Part shown: piece by piece, positions 15,152-23,833 of the stretch
Layout of the letters: each line of letters begins with the position of its first letter
How positions within the stretch are numbered: the first letter of the stretch is position 1
Origin: Chryseomicrobium sp. FSL W7-1435
GTDB taxonomy: Bacteria > Bacillota > Bacilli > Bacillales_A > Planococcaceae
Length of the DNA stretch: 64,000 bases
Direction: 5' to 3'
Assembly: GCF_038595005.1 (NCBI RefSeq)
Contig: NZ_CP151997.1
Coordinates: forward strand, 310,001-374,000
The notes under the pieces: generated by a model
Databases searched by the model: none
Seen by the model: the letters and a program-made list of their open reading frames with translations, nothing else
Told to the model about the DNA's origin: nothing
Program-made: the position numbers and the translations under genes

Positions 15152-15794
15152 CAATAACACTCCTTCTGCAATGTAAAAACATCAAAAACTGCCCGGCTGT
15201 AAAAAGAATGACGATAAACCACGGTTCCAACAGATAGCCGAACATGGAGACATGCGGCTGAATCATCAGGAGAAGGAGAATTCCTCCTGTCCAGCCCGAC
15301 AGGATGGCATTCCCGGTGACAACAGGGGATACCCTGTCATTCAAAACAAGGAACAGCATCAAAAGAACAGCATACAGAACAATGCTCCCAAATGCCGATG
15401 ACTCATTGTTCCAGGTCCAGCCGGCAAACTCGTAAAAGAATGACGCCGGCAACAGTATGTACAATAAGGTTTGGATAAACGCCCACCCCTCAATCCGCTC
15501 CTTTTTCATGCCGTAACCGATAAGGCCCGCACTGAAGAGGATGGCCAGGTAAAAAGCATTTGACCCGCTTGGATAGGCAAGCGCCGCGAGCGGTTCGCTT
15601 AAAAACAAAGGCAAGTCCAATAAAACTTTCGCTAGCCAGATGAACAGGACAAAATTGATGATCTGGGAAACGGCCTCTTCCGCCAGTTTTTTCCTGCGCT
15701 CTTTTTCAAAGCCGCTTATGAGATAGAAAATAACGATTCCTGACACCACACTGATTATCTTTATGGAAATAGAAATTACGGCGGTTGTTTGCAT
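15138..15794 (-). CDS. Unknown multi-pass membrane protein
   Basis: About 218 residues with five to six hydrophobic segments. I do not recognise a family. It overlaps the start of ccdA by 14 bp and is the first gene of the ccdA-tlpA-regulator-kinase set, so it may help CcdA-linked redox transfer. The ATG at 15794 follows GAGGGGA; a GTG four codons upstream is less likely. No conserved cysteine pair is seen. Confidence 0.7.
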   Translation of the reverse strand: MQTTAVISISIKIISVVSGIVIFYLISGFEKERRKKLAEEAVSQIINFVLFIWLAKVLLDLPLFLSEPLAALAYPSGSNAFYLAILFSAGLIGYGMKKERIEGWAFIQTLLYILLPASFFYEFAGWTWNNESSAFGSIVLYAVLLMLFLVLNDRVSPVVTGNAILSGWTGGILLLLMIQPHVSMFGYLLEPWFIVILFTAGQFLMFLHCRRSVIDEHN

Positions 15795-15964
15795 GGTTCC
15801 CCTCACTTCTGCTGTATTGCGTTCCTGTCCTACTCTACATGTCGAATATGAAGATTTGATGAAAATCCAGATAATTTCGATCGTAAGTTCAAAGATTAGC
15901 CGGTCGATTCATTTTCATTTAAAGTGATTATAGTTTCAAACTATTTAGAAAGTGGTGGAAAAGC

Positions 15965-17392
15965 ATGAAATTCACTCTGATCCAGCAAAACGATACACAT
16001 GGGTGCCTGGAATTGCACAATGAACTCTATTGGAGCACCGAAGGGCCGGTGCTAAAAAAAGCGGGAGGATTGGCAAGAATCAGCCGGTACGTCAAAACCC
16101 TGAAAAAAGAACAGGAAAATGTCCTGTTCTTTGATGGCGGAGACCTGTTCCACGGGACATTGCCCCTTGTGGCCAGTAAAGGGGAAGCGATTTTGCCGCT
16201 CCTGGAGAAGATGGACATCGACGGCTTCGTACCGGGAAACTGGGATTACGCGTACGGCAAAAAACAGCTTCGGAATTTGACAGACAGACTCCCTTTCCCT
16301 GCTCTTTCCTGCAATGTGAAAGATGAGGATACAAAGGCAAATTTTTTCAGCCCTTATGTCATCAAAGAGTTGAACGGAGTAAAAGTCGGCGTGGTTGGCT
16401 TGACTTATCCGTATGTCGATATCACCATGCCTCCTGATTTTTCAAAAGGATTAAGTTTTTCAACCGGGGTTGAAGAAATGCGGCAATGCGTCGCGGAACT
16501 GAAGGAAAAGGCTGATGTCATTGTCCTGCTGAGCCATATGGGCCTTCCACTGGATGCCAAACTGGTGTCGCTGGTGAGCGGCATAGACATTGTCCTTTCC
16601 GGACACAGCCATGACCGGGTGACAAAACCAATCGTCCGGAATGGCACTTGTATCGTGCAGGCCGGTTCCAGCTCCTCTTTTATCGGGCATCTGGATGTCG
16701 AAGTCCAGAACGGCAAAATAACAGACATTCAATACAGGCTCGTCGACATCGATGAACAGTTCGGGGAAGATGAAGAAGTTAAAGAGCTTGTCGAAGAAAT
16801 TCTCTCCGCTTATACAACAGAAAGAGAGACGGTGGCCGGGGGGACGAAAACGGTCCTTCACCGCATGACTTTGGAAGAAGCGCCCATGGACAAACTGATA
16901 ACGGATGCGTACCTGGCCGCTTTCGAAAGCGACCTTGCTTTTTCCCACGGCTGGCGGTACGGCCCTCCCATGGATGCGGGTCCGCTTACCCTTTATGATT
17001 TGCATACCATCATTCCAACAAATCCCGAACTGTTCACTCTGGAGCTTACCGGGGAAGAGTTGTGGGATGCGCTGGAAAATAACCTGGAAACAGTCCATTC
17101 CGCTGATCCCTTTGAACAAAAAGGCGGCTATGTCCTCCGATCGAGCGGCTTGAAAATGACATATAAACCTTATAATCCAAAAGGACACCGCATTCAAAGC
17201 CTGACAATCGTGGGTGAAGACTGGCAGCCTGCTAAACGGTACCGGGTTGTCGGCGGCGGAAGCCAGACGTTCAAAAAGCACGAAGACAGGAAACAGTACC
17301 GCAACATCCACGCGATTGATGTCATCGGGTCATTCCTTCAGGAAAAAGGCCCTTACGAAATGAAAAAAGGCGCGGATGTCGTTACGGTATAA
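15965..17392 (+). CDS. SoxB-like metallophosphoesterase/5'-nucleotidase-fold protein
   Basis: 475 residues. The N-terminal dimetal domain shows QQNDTHG, FFDGGDLFHGT, GNWDYAYG and LSGHSHD; the C-terminal domain shows LTGEELWDALENNLE. From memory, several motifs resemble SoxB thiosulfohydrolase more than UshA: GLTYPYVDI (SoxB GQAFPYTPI), LSHMGLPLDAKLVS (SoxB LSHNGMDVDLKLAS) and SHGWRYGPPMDAG (SoxB SPGFRWGTTLLPG). The usual GNHE/D of 5'-nucleotidases is GNWD here, like GHWEF of SoxB. No signal peptide is seen, unlike periplasmic SoxB. The ribosome site is AAGTGGTGG. Neighbours are ccdA, the tlpA-like gene and the persulfide cluster. Plain nucleotidase activity remains possible. Confidence 0.82.
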   Translation: MKFTLIQQNDTHGCLELHNELYWSTEGPVLKKAGGLARISRYVKTLKKEQENVLFFDGGDLFHGTLPLVASKGEAILPLLEKMDIDGFVPGNWDYAYGKKQLRNLTDRLPFPALSCNVKDEDTKANFFSPYVIKELNGVKVGVVGLTYPYVDITMPPDFSKGLSFSTGVEEMRQCVAELKEKADVIVLLSHMGLPLDAKLVSLVSGIDIVLSGHSHDRVTKPIVRNGTCIVQAGSSSSFIGHLDVEVQNGKITDIQYRLVDIDEQFGEDEEVKELVEEILSAYTTERETVAGGTKTVLHRMTLEEAPMDKLITDAYLAAFESDLAFSHGWRYGPPMDAGPLTLYDLHTIIPTNPELFTLELTGEELWDALENNLETVHSADPFEQKGGYVLRSSGLKMTYKPYNPKGHRIQSLTIVGEDWQPAKRYRVVGGGSQTFKKHEDRKQYRNIHAIDVIGSFLQEKGPYEMKKGADVVTV

Positions 17393-17491
17393 AGTTTTTT
17401 CGAACACGAAAAGGAATTCTACGAAGAAATCGGTTCAAAAGGCGGAGAAAACAGCAATAGCGGTGGGAATAACAACGGTGGCAATTCATAA
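17393..17491 (+). pseudogene. In-frame coding remnant after the SoxB-like gene
   Basis: Directly after the TAA of the upstream gene the same frame continues for 32 sense codons to another TAA. It encodes FFEHEKEFYEEIGSKGGE and then a Ser/Asn/Gly-rich tail. Codon use looks protein-like. It may be the tail of a longer ancestral protein or the remnant of another gene. From here to 17709 I see no other gene. Confidence 0.35.
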
Positions 17492-17709
17492 TAGAAGACA
17501 TTTAAAAGGGAGAAGGTTTCTTTACCCACTTTCCTTGCAGCACATAAATAAAGCTCTACTTTTTTCTATAAATGTGGAAGCGTACATGCACGTAATCAAT
17601 AAGATAGTATAGAACTAAGTCATTTCATAAGGAATTTGTCATTGGTTTCTGTATGGCATGCGAATCAACTGTCAAACAGAAGATACTTAACATGAAGGGA
17701 AAGAATGCA

Positions 17710-18558
17710 ATGTTACGCAATAAAGAGCTGCATGATTTTTTATGCGAGCGAAACGCAGGGCTGACCGAGCAATGGTATGAATCACTGGATAAAAACCAAG
17801 GGGGCATCTATGGCTCCATAAACCCAAACATCATTGAAAAGCTGAAGCAGCAAAACATTGAATTTCATAACCGGTTTTGTTCGATGTTCATCAAGGAATA
17901 CAAAGAGTTCCTGGAAGATTTCCTGGACTGGATTGTCCGCACCGCAAGAGATGAAGATCGCTTATCGACACCCACGACAGCCGTGCTGCAAGACTTTTTC
18001 CAGACCCAGAAACAATACCTTCAGTTGGTTGAAGAATTTGCTTCCATTCAAGGAGATCGCGTCTCAAAGGAACAGCTGATTGCCTGGAATCAAGGAATTA
18101 CGGCGACCATCAACGACCTTCTGCTGGAATTCACAACCCAGACGGCCATCGCGGCTGAAAAGAAACTGAACGCCTAGCAAGAATTAATCGTTGAAATGAG
18201 TGCGCCGGTTATCCTGCTGACCAAAGACACCGGGTTGCTGCCATTGGTCGGCGAAATCAGTACATACCGGGCGCAGATCATGTTTGAAAAAGCGTTGCAG
18301 CAAAGTGCCGAATATCACCTCGAACGGTTATTCATTGATTTATCGGGAGTTCCCATCATCGACACGATGGTGGCTCATCAGATTTTCCAACTCATCGATG
18401 GATTACGAATCATCGGGGTCAAAACAGCACTTGCGGGCATCAGTCCGGACATTGCACAGACCGCTATCCAGCTAGGCATCAACTTTAGGGAGATTGAGGT
18501 CTATAACACATTGGCACAGGCCATGAAGCTGAAAAACCTGGAGATTCAGGGAAGATGA
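17710..18558 (+). pseudogene. RsbR-type stressosome protein split by an in-frame TAG
   Basis: Codons 1-155 encode the N-terminal RsbR-like sensor domain (NKELHDFLCERNAGLTEQWY), then TAG (18175-18177). The same frame continues QELIVEMSAPVILLTKDTG into a STAS domain with LPLVGEIST and the phosphorylation-type segment DLSGVPIIDTMV, ending at 18558. In intact RsbR paralogues a Gln-Gln-type linker joins the domains at this point, so TAG probably replaces CAG. The start is the ATG 9 nt after AAGGGA. The two halves could be made as separate proteins (ATG at 18196), but no good ribosome site is seen before it. Confidence 0.75.
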
Positions 18559-18796
18559 AGTGACACGAGCAAGTGATTGAAAAAACAGTTGTCGAATCAA
18601 GTCGATTTTCAGCCTAATTATCTCGTAAAACGCGCTTGAGGAACAATCGACCGTTTGCTGGGCTTATTTCATTCTTGAGTCATTTTCCTCTTTTGATTGG
18701 TAAAGGAAAAGGGCATGATATACCGGAATTAAATGGCTAGCCTTAGATTCTCTAGGCTTTTCTTAGTCACTTTCCAAAGCGAAAAGAGAATGCCAA

Positions 18797-18996
18797 ATGA
18801 ATAAAGAACATATACAAGCGCTACTGGAAACCATCTGTCAATACAACAATGTCCGGATTACCCAAACTTTTGCCAAAGACGACATTGACTGGATTCTGGT
18901 CAAATGCGTTCCGCACACAGAGACACTCGAATTAACTTATCTGCAGACGGAAAGTGTCGAATGCTATAAATCGATACAGCAAGCTGTAGAAATCAT
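18797..18996 (+). pseudogene. 5' part of an unknown gene cut by the ISL3 element
   Basis: Sixty-six host codons from ATG 18797 run into the left inverted repeat of the insertion element at 18997; the frame then reads 19 element-derived residues to a stop at 19054. I do not recognise the protein (it includes DIDWILVKCVPHTETLELTY). The matching 3' part is not found to the right of the element. The gap 18559-18796 shows no gene. Confidence 0.6.
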
Positions 18997-19061
18997 GGTT
19001 CATCACCATAAGTCGTGGTTGACACTTGAACAGCTTAATTATGTAAATAAATAGAAAAAAA

Positions 19062-19117
19062 GCGAAAACACCTGTATCGTAATTGTTGTCTAGACAAACC
19101 ACGATAGGAGTTTTCGC
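19062..19117 (+). promoter_or_regulatory. Palindrome hiding the transposase ribosome site
   Basis: The arms GCGAAAACACCTGTATCGT (19062-19080) and ACGATAGGAGTTTTCGC (19101-19117) pair with few mismatches. The GGAG ribosome site of the transposase lies in the right arm. Transcripts entering from outside would fold and limit translation. Confidence 0.5.
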
Positions 19118-19118
19118 C

Positions 19119-20282
19119 TTGTCCCAACAGTTTATCAAATTAGTCCTTCCACTTCCATCATTTTTTACAATTCATCCGTCATCCGACAACGAACCAAACG
19201 TGTTTCGAATTTCTACGCTGAACCGTCCAGTCTCATGTCTTGTCTGTTCAAGTCAGACAGTCCGCCACTCAAAGGAACGTCGCCGTTTTAGACATTCCTA
19301 CGCCTGGGGCGTAGGGACGATCTGGATCGAGATAGATGTCCCACGCCAGGTCTGTAAAGAATGTGGTATCACGTTTGTTCATGACTTTGGCTTAGGCCTA
19401 GTTCGTTCTTCCACCAGACATTATAGAGTGGAGATTGCAAAACGTTGTCATGGTAGGACAATCTCTGATGTCTCGCGTGAGTATGGTGTTCCGTACACGA
19501 CCGTTGAAAGGTGGTTCTATCAATACGCTTCGCGCCAGTTGGAGACTAAAACCGCAAGGCATGTCTTGGTCGATGAGTTCGCTACGCGCAAAGGTCATCA
19601 TTACGCGACAGTGGTCCTTGATGCGAAATCCGGGTGCGTCCTTTCGATAGTTGAAGGTAGAGATGAAGCTGCAATCTCTTTGGCTCTCTCTCAAGTGAAG
19701 AGCTCTATTCAAACAGTAGTCAGTGACTTTGCGCCAGCCATGTCGAAGGCCACAAATTCTGTGATACCAGATGCGACCCATGTGCTCGATCGTTTCCACC
19801 TGATCCAGTTTTTTACGGATGCGCTGCGACGCCGTCGGCGTTTTCTGGATGAAACTAAACGTCACTATCACGTACGTACAATAGATCGTTCCCTAGCATG
19901 TCGTCCAGAACAATTAGACGATGCAGACTTAGAGGTCGCACGGGCATGCCTTCGCGAAGACGAGTTCATCAAGGACATCTATTACGGATTACAACATATG
20001 CGATTTGTATTGAAGTCGACTACATCTGGACAAGCTTCTCGTCGTCTAAAAGAGTGGATCGACCGTTTCATGTTTCATCCATGTGGGCCGCTGGCCAAGA
20101 TTGCAAAAGCTGTGATAGTGCGTCAACGTGAGATGGAAAACACAATACTCTCGCCTCTCTCTAACGGGAAAATAGAAGGTACAAACAATAAGATCAAACT
20201 GATCAAACGAAGAGCTTTCGGGTATCGTAATCTGAATAACTTCTTCACAAGGTTAAAACTTGAACTAGGAAGCTCAAAATAG
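19119..20282 (+). CDS. ISL3-family transposase
   Basis: About 387 residues from TTG 19119, spaced 8 nt from GGAG; an in-frame TTG at 19083 is possible. It shows a zinc-finger-like N-terminus (CLVCSSQTVRHS ... QVCKECGITF), a helix-turn-helix (TISDVSREYGVPYTTVERWF), and the DDE domain with VLVDEFATRKGHHYATVVLD, SDFAPAM, HVLDRFHLIQFF and the C-terminal glutamate in NGKIEGTNNKIKLIKR. The frame is intact, so the element may be active. Confidence 0.92.
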   Translation: MSQQFIKLVLPLPSFFTIHPSSDNEPNVFRISTLNRPVSCLVCSSQTVRHSKERRRFRHSYAWGVGTIWIEIDVPRQVCKECGITFVHDFGLGLVRSSTRHYRVEIAKRCHGRTISDVSREYGVPYTTVERWFYQYASRQLETKTARHVLVDEFATRKGHHYATVVLDAKSGCVLSIVEGRDEAAISLALSQVKSSIQTVVSDFAPAMSKATNSVIPDATHVLDRFHLIQFFTDALRRRRRFLDETKRHYHVRTIDRSLACRPEQLDDADLEVARACLREDEFIKDIYYGLQHMRFVLKSTTSGQASRRLKEWIDRFMFHPCGPLAKIAKAVIVRQREMENTILSPLSNGKIEGTNNKIKLIKRRAFGYRNLNNFFTRLKLELGSSK

Positions 20283-20307
20283 CAACCACGAGTTATGGTG
20301 ATGAACC

Positions 20308-20690
20308 TTATTTTTTGAAGAAATCCCTTTCTTTACCTTTACCATAGGAGATTCTCCTACAAATCCACCAATAGCTTCATAGTGTCTATAAAACGAACTT
20401 AATGTAGCCAAGTAGCGATTGAGTGTCGCAGGAGATACTCTTCCTGAATTATGTCTACCATCAATAAATTCAACAAAGTTGGTTAGAAATGCTGGCCTAA
20501 CCTCATAAAATTTTAAGTTCTCTCTCTCAAGCCAAATATAAAAAACTCTTAAATCCTCAAGATAACTTTTGATTGTATTTGGTGAAAAACCTTTTATTTC
20601 CATAGCAGCAGTAAAATCTAATACTTCTGGAAAAATTCTCATATTAGAATCTACAAGTACATATGATGATATAGTCTTTTCCACTTTCAT
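20308..20690 (-). pseudogene. Tyrosine recombinase N-terminal fragment cut by the ISL3 element
   Basis: About 127 host residues of a phage-integrase N-terminal (SAM-like) domain: KGFSPNTIKSYLEDLRVFYI and VSPATLNRYLATLSSFYRHY. The reading frame enters the right inverted repeat at 20307 and stops at 20274, so the catalytic domain with its Arg-His-Arg-Tyr residues is missing. It resembles recombinases of Tn554-like elements and site-specific integrases. It is the likely relic of the enzyme that brought the left-hand region to the 3' side of rpsR. Confidence 0.8.
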
Positions 20691-20805
20691 ACATTAACCC
20701 CCTTTGAAACGAACTAAGCAAGAACGTATATTCCTCATATTTAAAATATACCTTAAATTCACAGTCTATTCTAATTTTTTATAAGTATTCTATTTAACAA
20801 GTTAA

Positions 20806-20848
20806 AATAAAAAAAGCACAGCAAAGGACGAATCCTCTGCTGTGTTTT
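20806..20848 (-). terminator. Terminator of the rpsF-ssb-rpsR operon
   Basis: GCACAGCAAAGGA (20816-20828) pairs with TCCTCTGCTGTG (20833-20844), followed by a U-run on the minus strand. This marks the end of the conserved chromosome backbone. Confidence 0.85.
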
Positions 20849-20865
20849 ATTTAAGAAGTTTGAGA

Positions 20866-21102
20866 CTATCTCTCTTCTGTAGTGAATGGTAATAAAGCCA
20901 TGATACGTGATACTTTGATCGCACGTGTAAGTTTACGTTGGTACTTCGCGCTAGTTCCTGTCACACGACGTGGAAGAATTTTTCCACGTTCAGACACGAA
21001 TTTTTTCAACAAATCTACATCTTTGTAATCGATGTGAGTGATGTTGTTGCTAGTGAAGTAACAAACTTTACGGCGTCGTTTGCCTCCGCGACGTGGTGCC
21101 AT
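20866..21102 (-). CDS. rpsR: 30S ribosomal protein S18
   Basis: 78 residues from the start [16 protein letters not shown], which follows AAGGAGG. The S18 core [21 protein letters not shown] is complete. It binds next to S6 in the 30S platform. Last gene of the rpsF-ssb-rpsR operon. Confidence 0.97.
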   Translation of the reverse strand: MAPRRGGKRRRKVCYFTSNNITHIDYKDVDLLKKFVSERGKILPRRVTGTSAKYQRKLTRAIKVSRIMALLPFTTEER

Positions 21103-21153
21103 ATTGGTTGCCTCCTTTTTCGTTATCAAGTAAACCGCATTAGATGCGCACTT

Positions 21154-21687
21154 TTAGAACGGTAGATCGTCGTCAGAAACTTCAATCGGCCCGCTGCTAG
21201 CAAATGGGTCATCGTCCATACGGGTATAATTTTGCTGATTCGATGGTTGGTTTGAACCATACTGATTAGTGTTATTGTTGTAGTTATTGTTCGACTGCGG
21301 TGCGTTTCCGTAAGAAGAAGGAGCAGCTTGTTGCCCGCGGTCGCCGCCTGAAGCATTGCCTGAGGCGTTACGTGGTTCTAGGAACTGCACGCTATCTGCA
21401 ACAACCTCTGTTGTATAGACGCGCTTGCCGTCTTGTCCTTCATAGCTTCCTGTTTGAATGCGGCCTTCTACTCCAGCAAGACTTCCTTTTTTGAGGAAGT
21501 TTGCCGTGTTTTCAGCTTGCTTACGCCAAACAACACAGTTAATGAAATCTGCTTCACGTTCTCCTGATTGGCTTGAGAATGTACGGTTTACAGCTAGTGT
21601 AAAACGTGCCACTGCCACGCCATTCGGTGTGTAACGCAGCTCCGGATCTTTCGTCAATCTGCCTACTAATACAACTCGGTTAATCAT
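21154..21687 (-). CDS. ssb: Single-stranded DNA-binding protein
   Basis: 177 residues. The N-terminal OB fold (1-105, [20 protein letters not shown]) is followed by a Gly/Gln/Asn-rich linker and the acidic tip DDDLPF, which docks replication and repair partners. Positioned between rpsF and rpsR as in other Bacillales. Confidence 0.97.
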   Translation of the reverse strand: MINRVVLVGRLTKDPELRYTPNGVAVARFTLAVNRTFSSQSGEREADFINCVVWRKQAENTANFLKKGSLAGVEGRIQTGSYEGQDGKRVYTTEVVADSVQFLEPRNASGNASGGDRGQQAAPSSYGNAPQSNNNYNNNTNQYGSNQPSNQQNYTRMDDDPFASSGPIEVSDDDLPF

Positions 21688-21722
21688 GTTTACAAACCTC
21701 CCTCGTCAGCGATCGGTGAATC

Positions 21723-22013
21723 TTATTTGTCGTCGATACGAACTGCAATGTGACGGATAATGTCTTCGTTGATGTTCGCTAAACGCGTGTACTCATCGAT
21801 TGCTTTAGAATCTGCATTTACTTTAACGATTTGGTAGAAACCTTCACGCAAGTCGTTGATTTCATAAGCTAAGCGGCGTTTGCCCCACTCTTTTGATTCG
21901 ATGATCTCAGCGCCGTTTGAAGTAAGGATGTCGTTGAAACGCTCAACTAGAGCTTTCTTCGCCTCATCTTCGATTGCTGGCTGGATAATATACATTAATT
22001 CGTATTGTCTCAT
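21723..22013 (-). CDS. rpsF: 30S ribosomal protein S6
   Basis: 96 residues, full length for S6 ([20 protein letters not shown] ... [19 protein letters not shown]). First gene of the rpsF-ssb-rpsR operon; GGAGGT precedes the ATG. Confidence 0.97.
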   Translation of the reverse strand: MRQYELMYIIQPAIEDEAKKALVERFNDILTSNGAEIIESKEWGKRRLAYEINDLREGFYQIVKVNADSKAIDEYTRLANINEDIIRHIAVRIDDK

Positions 22014-22209
22014 CTATTCTGCACCTCCCTATGGTCTTTGGCCGATTGTGACACCGGCAAGGAGCAAGTAACTTGTATTACTCACATCAATGAATTGTAT
22101 CATGTTGGGAAGTAGAATGCAATGTATATTCTTTGCTACAGAATCTTTACTTTGCTGGCATTTTTCGTATACTTGAGTTAACAGATTTTTCTAAAAAAGG
22201 AGTGTTTTT

Positions 22210-22425
22210 TTGAAATTACGTTATTTCTTTGTGTATGTTGCATCATTCGTATTGATCTACTGGGTTCTTTCAACAATTCTAGAGTATCTGCCGATTGCCA
22301 TTTCGTCTAACGGTGTAAACTTACTTATATCCTTATTGTTGTTAGTCGTGATTCTAGTGGTGAGTAAAATCGTCACGGATTGGGCGCTCGAACGACCGCT
22401 TCCGAAACGTCAAGGAACTGTTTAA
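22210..22425 (+). CDS. Small two-helix membrane protein of unknown function
   Basis: 71 residues with two membrane segments (FFVYVASFVLIYWVLSTIL and LLISLLLLVVILVVSKIV) and a basic tail. The TTG start lies after AAAAAGGAGTG. It is encoded alone, divergent from rpsF and convergent with ychF. I do not recognise a family. Confidence 0.7.
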   Translation: MKLRYFFVYVASFVLIYWVLSTILEYLPIAISSNGVNLLISLLLLVVILVVSKIVTDWALERPLPKRQGTV

Positions 22426-22427
22426 TC

Positions 22428-22466
22428 AAAAAGAGGGACTCAGCACTAAGCTGAATCCCTCTTTTT
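22428..22466. terminator. Bidirectional terminator, small membrane gene and ychF
   Basis: AAAAAGAGGGA ... TCCCTCTTTTT with an inner CTCAGC/GCTGA extension. Confidence 0.9.
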
Positions 22467-22469
22467 AAT

Positions 22470-23570
22470 TTACACGTTAAAACGGAACAACATAACGTCG
22501 CCGTCTTGCACGATATACTCTTTTCCTTCAGAACGAACCTTGCCCGCTTCTTTCGCTGCTGGCATAGAACCCGCATCAACTAAATCGTCATAAGCCACTG
22601 TCTCGGCACGGATAAAGCCGCGCTCAAAGTCTGAGTGGATGACGCCTGCACATTGCGGCGCTTTCATGCCTTTGCGGAATGTCCAAGCACGTACTTCTTG
22701 CACTCCAGCAGTGAAGTAAGTAGCAAGACCAAGTAAGTTGTAAGAAGCTTTGATCATTTGATCAAGACCTGACTCTTGGATGCCTAACTCTTCTAAGAAC
22801 ATCTCTTTCTCGTCATCTTCTAAAGCTGCCATCTCTTCTTCAATCTTTGCACAAATCACAATAACTTCTGCACCTTCTGCTGTAGCAAACTCACGTACTT
22901 TTTCAACGTATTCATTTGAGCCGCCATCCATGATGTCGTCTTCCGATACATTGGCTACATACAGCATAGGCTTAATAGTCAATAAGTGAAGACCTTTAAC
23001 AATCTTCAGCTCATCATCTGTAAGCTCAACAGAACGCGCTGAGTGACCTGCTTCAAATGCTTCTTTTAGTTTTTCAAGGACTGGTTGTTCTGCAAGTGCC
23101 TCTTTGTCTTTTTGCTTAGCCATTTTGCCAACGCGTGAAAGACGTTTGTCGACACTTTCAAGATCCGCTAAAATCAATTCCAAGTTAATGACTTCGATGT
23201 CTGAAATCGGATCCACTTTACCAGAAACGTGCGTAACATTCTCATCTACGAAACAACGAACAACCTGACAGATCGCATCTACTTCACGAATATGAGAAAG
23301 GAATTTATTCCCAAGACCTTCTCCTTTTGAAGCGCCTTCTACGATTCCAGCGATGTCAGTAAATTCAAATGCGGTTGGAACAGTTTTCTTTGGTTCAACC
23401 ATTTCAGTCAATTTATCTAAACGTGCATCAGGTACTTCAACAATTCCTACGTTCGGATCAATCGTCGCGAACGGATAGTTTGCTGCCAGTGCCCCTGCTT
23501 TTGTAATTGCATTAAATAACGTCGATTTCCCTACGTTCGGTAAACCAACAATACCAGCTGTTAAAGCCAT
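22470..23570 (-). CDS. ychF: Redox-regulated ATPase YchF
   Basis: 366 residues, the normal length of the YchF/EngD Obg-like ATPase. The P-loop [14 protein letters not shown] is at residues 8-21, followed by a coiled-coil insertion and a C-terminal TGS domain (VMLFRFNV end). It binds ribosomes and hydrolyses ATP. The same place as yyaF in B. subtilis. Confidence 0.96.
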   Translation of the reverse strand: MALTAGIVGLPNVGKSTLFNAITKAGALAANYPFATIDPNVGIVEVPDARLDKLTEMVEPKKTVPTAFEFTDIAGIVEGASKGEGLGNKFLSHIREVDAICQVVRCFVDENVTHVSGKVDPISDIEVINLELILADLESVDKRLSRVGKMAKQKDKEALAEQPVLEKLKEAFEAGHSARSVELTDDELKIVKGLHLLTIKPMLYVANVSEDDIMDGGSNEYVEKVREFATAEGAEVIVICAKIEEEMAALEDDEKEMFLEELGIQESGLDQMIKASYNLLGLATYFTAGVQEVRAWTFRKGMKAPQCAGVIHSDFERGFIRAETVAYDDLVDAGSMPAAKEAGKVRSEGKEYIVQDGDVMLFRFNV

Positions 23571-23629
23571 GGGTTCTCCTACCTTCCTTGTATCAACTTA
23601 TTAATTATAAAGGGCTTCGTGCTCGCTGT

Positions 23630-23833
23630 CTATTGTTCCTCGTGATGGACTAGGACCTTCTTCATCTTCTTTGCAAACTCTCGACGTGGAATCATGACGC
23701 TATGGCCACATCCTTCACACTTGATACGAATGTCTGCGCCAAGGCGAATCACTTTCCAAGCATTTGTACCGCAAGGGTGTTGCTTCTTCATTTCCACCAC
23801 GTCGTTGAGGTGAAACTCTTTATTTGGCTGCAT
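23630..23833 (-). CDS. yyzM: DUF951-family small protein
   Basis: 67 residues from MQPNKEFHLNDVVEMKK; a longer upstream extension is unlikely. The pattern KKQHPCGTNAWKVIR ... IRIKCEGCGHSVMIPR is the DUF951 signature, with a Cys-x2-Cys that could bind zinc. The start overlaps the 3' end of the mscS-type gene. The function is unknown; the position is conserved next to ychF in Bacillales. Confidence 0.88.
   Translation of the reverse strand: MQPNKEFHLNDVVEMKKQHPCGTNAWKVIRLGADIRIKCEGCGHSVMIPRREFAKKMKKVLVHHEEQ

Larger units (their letters stand above)
18997..20307 (+). mobile_element. ISL3-family insertion sequence
   Basis: A 1311-bp element bounded by 25-bp imperfect inverted repeats: GGTTCATCACCATAAGTCGT at the left (18997 on) and its near-perfect complement ending at 20307. 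It carries one ISL3-type transposase gene. The eight bases outside each end differ (GAAATCAT and TTATTTTT), so no target duplication is seen. The element joins two unrelated broken genes. Confidence 0.88.

Noticed and set aside
16460-17311. A 283-codon minus-strand frame within the SoxB-like gene
   Set aside because: It is the antisense shadow of a gene with strong motifs; composition is not protein-like.
19398-19871. A 157-codon antisense frame in the transposase gene
   Set aside because: It is a shadow of the transposase coding strand.
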